From Paraphysoderma sedebokerense (taxonomy: Eukaryota; Blastocladiomycota; Physodermatomycetes; Physodermatales; Physodermataceae): a stretch of 64,000 nt of DNA. Location of the stretch: contig JAHLJZ010000095.1 in the NCBI GenBank assembly GCA_025602915.1, positions 1-64,000 of the forward strand, read 5' to 3'. Both the position numbers and the translations under genes were made by a program. The notes under the pieces were generated by a model. It was given only the letters and a program-made list of their open reading frames with translations, was not told the DNA's origin and searched no databases. Each line of letters opens with the position of its first letter. The stretch's first letter is position 1. This document shows positions 59,323-64,000 of this stretch, in pieces.

Positions 59323-62300
59323 ATGCCATGGATTATACCGCCGACGCTCATTAAATCTATCGGTTCCGGGTCATCGTATAAAGTCATCAAAGAATCTCCG
59401 TTTTTGTTATTACAACAGTACGAGAATTTGCCAAAGAATTATTCAAAAGAGTTTGGCAAGGATAAAGATTCCAAGGAAAATATAGGTGCAGCTGGGAATG
59501 TCAACGGATATTTAAGTACGAATGTCAAAGAAAAAGAGAAGGATAAGGATAAGAACACTTTGGCTTTTAGACTTATTACGAGACATTTTCCTCATTATAA
59601 AGGTTTGTTCGGTTTCCTTTTCTACTGTTCTTCTGGAGTTTTCTCTAAATAGAGGCATAAAGTGACTGGGAGGATGGCAATTAGAAGGAAGATGATCGAA
59701 ATATAGGAGAGGAGACGGCAAATGCTGACAGTAGGAGATGTGGCGACCTGAATCCATGAAAGAGACAAAATCTTTGTGCTTAAGAGTAATCTAACGAATC
59801 TTTTTTTATTTGTATAATTGATTTTCTACATTACGCTGCTTCATCTCTGTTATTGCTTTTGTCTATTCATCACAGTCGCGGAACATAACGATTTGGGGGT
59901 ATTGAACGAAGCGTGGAATACCTTGATGGAACGGGCACCGATTGAAATTGATGGTAAAGTTACATCAAAAAAATTAGTCAAGTGGATGAAGTCTAATGTG
60001 GACCAATTTCGGGTAGATAGAAGACTCTCAATATTCTGGAAAGTCATGCAAAACTAGACTGACGTTTATTCTCTCTAGAATCCGAATTACGAAGGTAGTA
60101 ATGACCCAACTCTACTTGACGCCTCTTTTGATGACGATATCGGAAGTGATTCTTCCAATGATCAGGATCCTTCTTCGTTGTCCAACTCGGCCACAAATCA
60201 ACCAAGACCGAGCACGCAAGCTAGTAGCAATGAGTCTCCTACATTATCTGCCACAAAAAATCCTAATATATACATAAACGATGCAACTGGATCAGTCATA
60301 AACTTGAATGAACAGTATGAAGATGATTCGGACTCATCTGCGACCGGTTCTGATGATGATGGTGAAGGAGATGGAGATGGTAATGATGGCGGCGATAAAT
60401 GGTGGAATGTCTGGTTTGGTTGGTTAGAACCACTGGAATTGGCAGAGGGACAGAATGTAACAAACGCTCCCAGCTGGATTGACGGACCGATGAATTTTGC
60501 CAAATTGTTGATGTATCCACCTGATGTACCTACGGATAACAAGAGCCCGAAGAGACAGAGCTTTCAAGGTTTGTTGTTGTGATACTCAATTTTCAATATT
60601 GGTGGTAACTTTGATTGACTTCGTTCGACTTCAGTTTTAAGAGAACGTGCTCTTGTTCGACAACGGCGAATTGTTCTTTCTGCTTTCACAACGTATTGCC
60701 TTATCATACGATACTGTTCCTTTGATACATTTATTCTTCTGATGCTCATAAGCAACGCCTGCGTTTTATTCTTCTTGAAAAATTCTCGACGAATCAACAT
60801 GCAGCTAGCCAAGCGCTCTGTTCGTCAACGAGTAGGGTGGGCAAAGCAGTGGGCAGGCGGATTATTTAAAAATCGTAAAAACGACGGTAGCAAACCTGGG
60901 AAGGGAGCAGGAGAGTCATATGAGGATGAAGAACCTTCTGGTACTGGAGGAGTTTCGTCTTCTGTGTCGACTGGGAACGCCAATAGCGGACAACAAACCA
61001 GACGAAGATTACTGTTTCGAAGAGGCGATAGACCACCCATCGGTACCGGTCCGTCATCTACTGCATCATCTGCAACTCCAAATAGCGCATCTTCGCCTCC
61101 CTCTCAATCTCAACAATCGCAACAACCTCAACGAAGAGGTTTTTTCAAAAAGAGTTCGAGCAGCAATAATGCGACTTCCAGCTCGAACACATCCTCAAGT
61201 TTATTAACGAATACTAACTCTGCTTTGGGAAGTCAAACTCTACTTTCGCCGCCGACTGTATCCACAGGCTTATCAGGATATGAGAGTACTGGCAATGACT
61301 CTGTATCATCTATGTCTACCCAAAATTCAATTCCTACGTCTACACCTTCTTCTGCCAGTCCATCCGGTTCAATTACAGCTCAATCAGCGGCGCAGTCCAT
61401 CACACAGAGTAATATAGCTAAGAAAGCAAGCGCATTATTCAGGAAACGAAATAACAGTACCAGTAATGCCTCAGGTTCTCCCTTCTCATCATCATCTAAT
61501 ACTTCTACTCCATCGACTTTACAACCACCTGTTACATCCTCTTCACCTTCGACTTCTTCTTCTACATCGGCTTCTTCGCCACAAATTTCTAAGGACGCGA
61601 AAGAGAAAAAGGAGGCTGAAATTGACGTCCTCGCTCTAGGTTCAGCGTCATCACGCCATGCACGCAACACATCGGATCCTATACTACCGCCTAGTTCAAT
61701 GACCAATGACAAAGACAAAGCATGGCTTCCGACTTCGCGGAGCTCATCGAGTATAGATACCGTTGGTTCACTACCGCCTAGCTCAGGGAACCTACTCTCG
61801 ACTGTTGGAACTGGAACGGGTAACTTTGGGGTTGGAGTAGGAACGCCAAATGGCATTGGCTCAGGCGTAGTCTCCCCGTCAATATCGTCTTATAATTTAA
61901 ATCAAAAAGATTTGCCTCCTAATGGTGTGAATATTTCGACCCAGGTGTTGACACTCAGTTCTGGTCTTAGTGGAAACGTCGGACCAAACATGAATTCAGG
62001 AGTTGCTGGCGGTATACCCGGGACAGGAATTTCATCCGCTCACTCTACATCCATCTTGGCGTCTTTAAATCAGGTGTTGTCTTCTCCTTCCGGTTCTTTG
62101 TCGCCTCCGGCAGGAATCGTATCCTCCCCTGGCTCAAATTCGAGGACTCCATCGATTGATATCTACAAGCCGGCCTCAGATGCGGCTGTGAATGCAACAA
62201 ATGTTGCAGGCGATACCAAAGTTAATGGTTTATTGAGCACCGGTCCTTCTCCAAAGATGGCTGAGTCACCGACAGGTTCAACTATTGGTTCAGATGCAGC

Positions 62301-62793
62301 AACATCTTCTTTACCCGTACCAGCCTTAACTCTTCCGCCAGTTCTTGTTTCCGCTTCAGCTGCCGCGAATCCAATTTCAGCCCAAACGCCAACCCCAAAT
62401 GTAGTTTCTTTGCCTCCTCAACAGCAACAGCAACAACAATCACGTAAGGAAAGAGTCACGAATATTGTTGGATCTGTAGTGAAAGAAGTAAAAGAAGTTT
62501 GGACTCATGTTAAAAGTGGTAATAACAACGCAGCCAATACTGCCGCAGTCGGTGTTGGAAACACAAACTCTCCTAGTACCGCTTCCGCTCTACCGCTCAG
62601 CCACAATCACCCTGCGGCCGTGGGCTCTGAATTAAGAGAAAGGGAACCGAAGGACAAAGAAAACCAAAGTCAGCCCGGCAGTAAACGAGTGAGTGCCGTT
62701 AACCTATTGGGGGACAAGGAAGGCGATAATCAACTTGCTGGAAAACCCACTAATCGTTTAGCCGACGGTGTTGGCGGTAGCGTTGTTGTGTGA
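59323..62793 (+). CDS. Large membrane protein of unknown function, Ser/Thr-rich
   Basis: Exons 59323-59602, 59876-60012, 60079-60568, 60635-62793; 1021 aa. No family recognised. The N-terminal part has conserved-looking helical sequence (RLITRHFPHYK, EHNDLGVLNEAWNTLMERAP, KKLVKWMKSNVDQF), then an acidic Ser/Asp/Gly run, a Trp-rich segment WWNVWFGWLEPLEL, and one or two hydrophobic helices on exon 4 (VLSAFTTYCLIIRY, TFILLMLISNACVLFFL). The remaining about 630 residues are a Ser/Thr/Gly/Pro-rich low-complexity tail with a short poly-Gln run (about 62419-62440). The donor at 60013 was chosen over one at 60043 because the latter would leave a 36-nt intron, shorter than any other here. An organelle-membrane or cortex protein is possible. 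Confidence 0.7.
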
Positions 62794-63886
62794 ATGAAAT
62801 TAAGGGTTAGTGAGTTACCGAGAAAAGGGATTTGCATTGGCGAGCGAGATAAATATTTGTATTATAGCTAATTGACCGATGGTCAGTATATTTTTTTAGG
62901 GCAATTTTATATTTATGCATGATTAATAGAACCCAGATTAGTATATATATTGGGAAATAAAATAGTTTTCATTCGGCAACTCTTAACGAATGTAGTAGAT
63001 GTACTGCTAATTAAGCGTAATTGTTGCGAACGCACGAATACTTCCAGCGTTGCTTGGTATGATTGTTTAAACTAAATTACGTATTAATCTAAATTGTTAT
63101 CGTCTTAAAAGACTGCCCGTAACAACTTTTAAAAGTGAATTAAGTGTTACGACGGTTGCAATGTAGAATACCGAATAAATAGAACCATAATAGAGTTGAC
63201 AAGACATTAAAGAGACGTCATATTAATATTTAATCAATCCTGCCGATTTGGAATTTTGTTCTTGAATAATCTTCAATTAGTTAGAGGTATGAAGTATCAT
63301 ATTATATATATATACATTTACTGATGAAAATCAATTCATTTTAGCTACGATTTAAAGTGGTGGAGGAGTTGCACCACCCTTCATAAGTGCCGACACTGTT
63401 GAGATACGAGAGGTGAGAGCTGACAACCATTAGTTTTTATCCCATCGTTTGAAGCCGATGAGCATCGCTCAAATTGCTATCACAACAACATATGGGCAGT
63501 TTTTTATTCAACGTAGCCGATCTTCCTTGCGATTATCATTTTCTCAAGTTGTCCACTATATTCCAGAACCGCAATCCTTACTGGTCCCTTTGTCAGGAAG
63601 ATGCTGACACGATTCAAATTTCAAATAAGGATGTATGTTGTTGGTATCAGTACAGAATACATTATCTACATTCCCCATTGTGAATAACTTCCTTCCCTTT
63701 AAATCCTCTCCCTGAATAATTGAACGCGATGGTGAACACTTTTTGTCTCACTCTGAATTGGCAAGATTTCATTCCGCATTCGCCAAGTTGCCAACGCCCG
63801 GTTTTTTTTCTGTCTGTTGCCCCGGTATAACAATCCCACTTCTTTGAATTTATCCACACAGCCAAAGTTAGCATAAAGACACAGAA
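62794..63886. other. Intergenic region upstream of ArfGAP
   Basis: 1.1 kb, AT-rich with a short (TA)n run at about 63302-63313. No gene seen. Confidence 0.45.
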
Positions 63887-64000
63887 ATGGACAGGGATAA
63901 AAGGAGGCAAAATGAAATGCACGAAAAGATTCTGCAAAATATGATAATCAGTGACCCTGCCAATAGTCTATGTGCAGATTGTGGGGCAAAAGGTATGTAG
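63887..64000 (+). CDS. ArfGAP domain protein, first exon only (cut by window edge)
   Basis: Exon 63887-63992 encodes about 35 residues, followed by a consensus donor gtatgt. The sequence ends NSLCADCGAK, the start of the ArfGAP zinc finger (CxxCG), preceded by ILQNMIISDPAN, matching the L-x-x-D/P-x-N-x-x-C-A-D-C-G pattern of SMAP/Age2-type Arf GTPase activators. The rest of the gene is beyond the window, so subfamily is uncertain. Confidence 0.8.
   Translation: MDRDKRRQNEMHEKILQNMIISDPANSLCADCGAKGM

Overview
The window is nuclear DNA of a fungus, almost certainly a zoosporic (flagellated, chytrid-type) lineage. The evidence is dense protein-coding genes with many short GT-AG introns (mostly 55-95 nt), fungal signature families (Kre9/KNH-like wall proteins, an Opy2-type cysteine-rich protein, NCE101, an RGS-LOV photoreceptor, fungal-type NAD kinase), and two genes normally kept only by organisms with motile axonemes: a tubulin tyrosine ligase-like polyglutamylase and a kinesin-9. 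Base composition is moderately AT-rich. I saw no transposon, retroelement, virus-like element, rRNA, convincing tRNA or CRISPR array.

Layout. 1-7.2 kb: tandem duplication with a 3,594-bp period, each unit carrying two minus-strand genes for small secreted KNH-like proteins; copies are identical over 3,071 bp and then diverge inside the first exon of one gene. 8.0-9.8 kb: a five-exon RGS-LOV blue-light receptor. 10.4-13.3 kb: a flavin monooxygenase and an NmrA-like Rossmann protein on the minus strand. 14.0-22.5 kb, plus strand: cytochrome bc1 subunit QCR8, NCE101, transketolase and a NAD kinase with a large insertion. 23-28.4 kb, minus strand: an HSPA12-like Hsp70 and the mitochondrial ADP/ATP carrier. 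29.3-31.0 kb: phosphomannomutase. 31.9-50.3 kb: a run of seven minus-strand genes (TTLL, an unknown coiled-coil protein, a zinc-type alcohol dehydrogenase/quinone reductase, kinesin-9, an FHA protein, a large coiled-coil protein, a membrane RING-H2 protein). 51.5-64 kb, plus strand: a small orphan ORF, the Opy2-like GPI protein, dihydrofolate reductase, B-type cyclin, a large membrane protein of unknown function, and the first exon of an ArfGAP at the right edge.

Functions group loosely rather than into one operon-like system: NADPH/redox and carbon metabolism (transketolase, NAD kinase, DHFR, FMO, quinone reductase), mitochondrial energy conversion (QCR8, ADP/ATP carrier), cell surface and sensing (KNH proteins, Opy2-like, RGS-LOV, phosphomannomutase), and motility (TTLL, kinesin-9). 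The most noteworthy single gene is the RGS-LOV photoreceptor, which keeps the photoactive cysteine motif. Exon models were built by hand from splice consensus, reading-frame continuity and family motifs; the few junctions that stay ambiguous are flagged.
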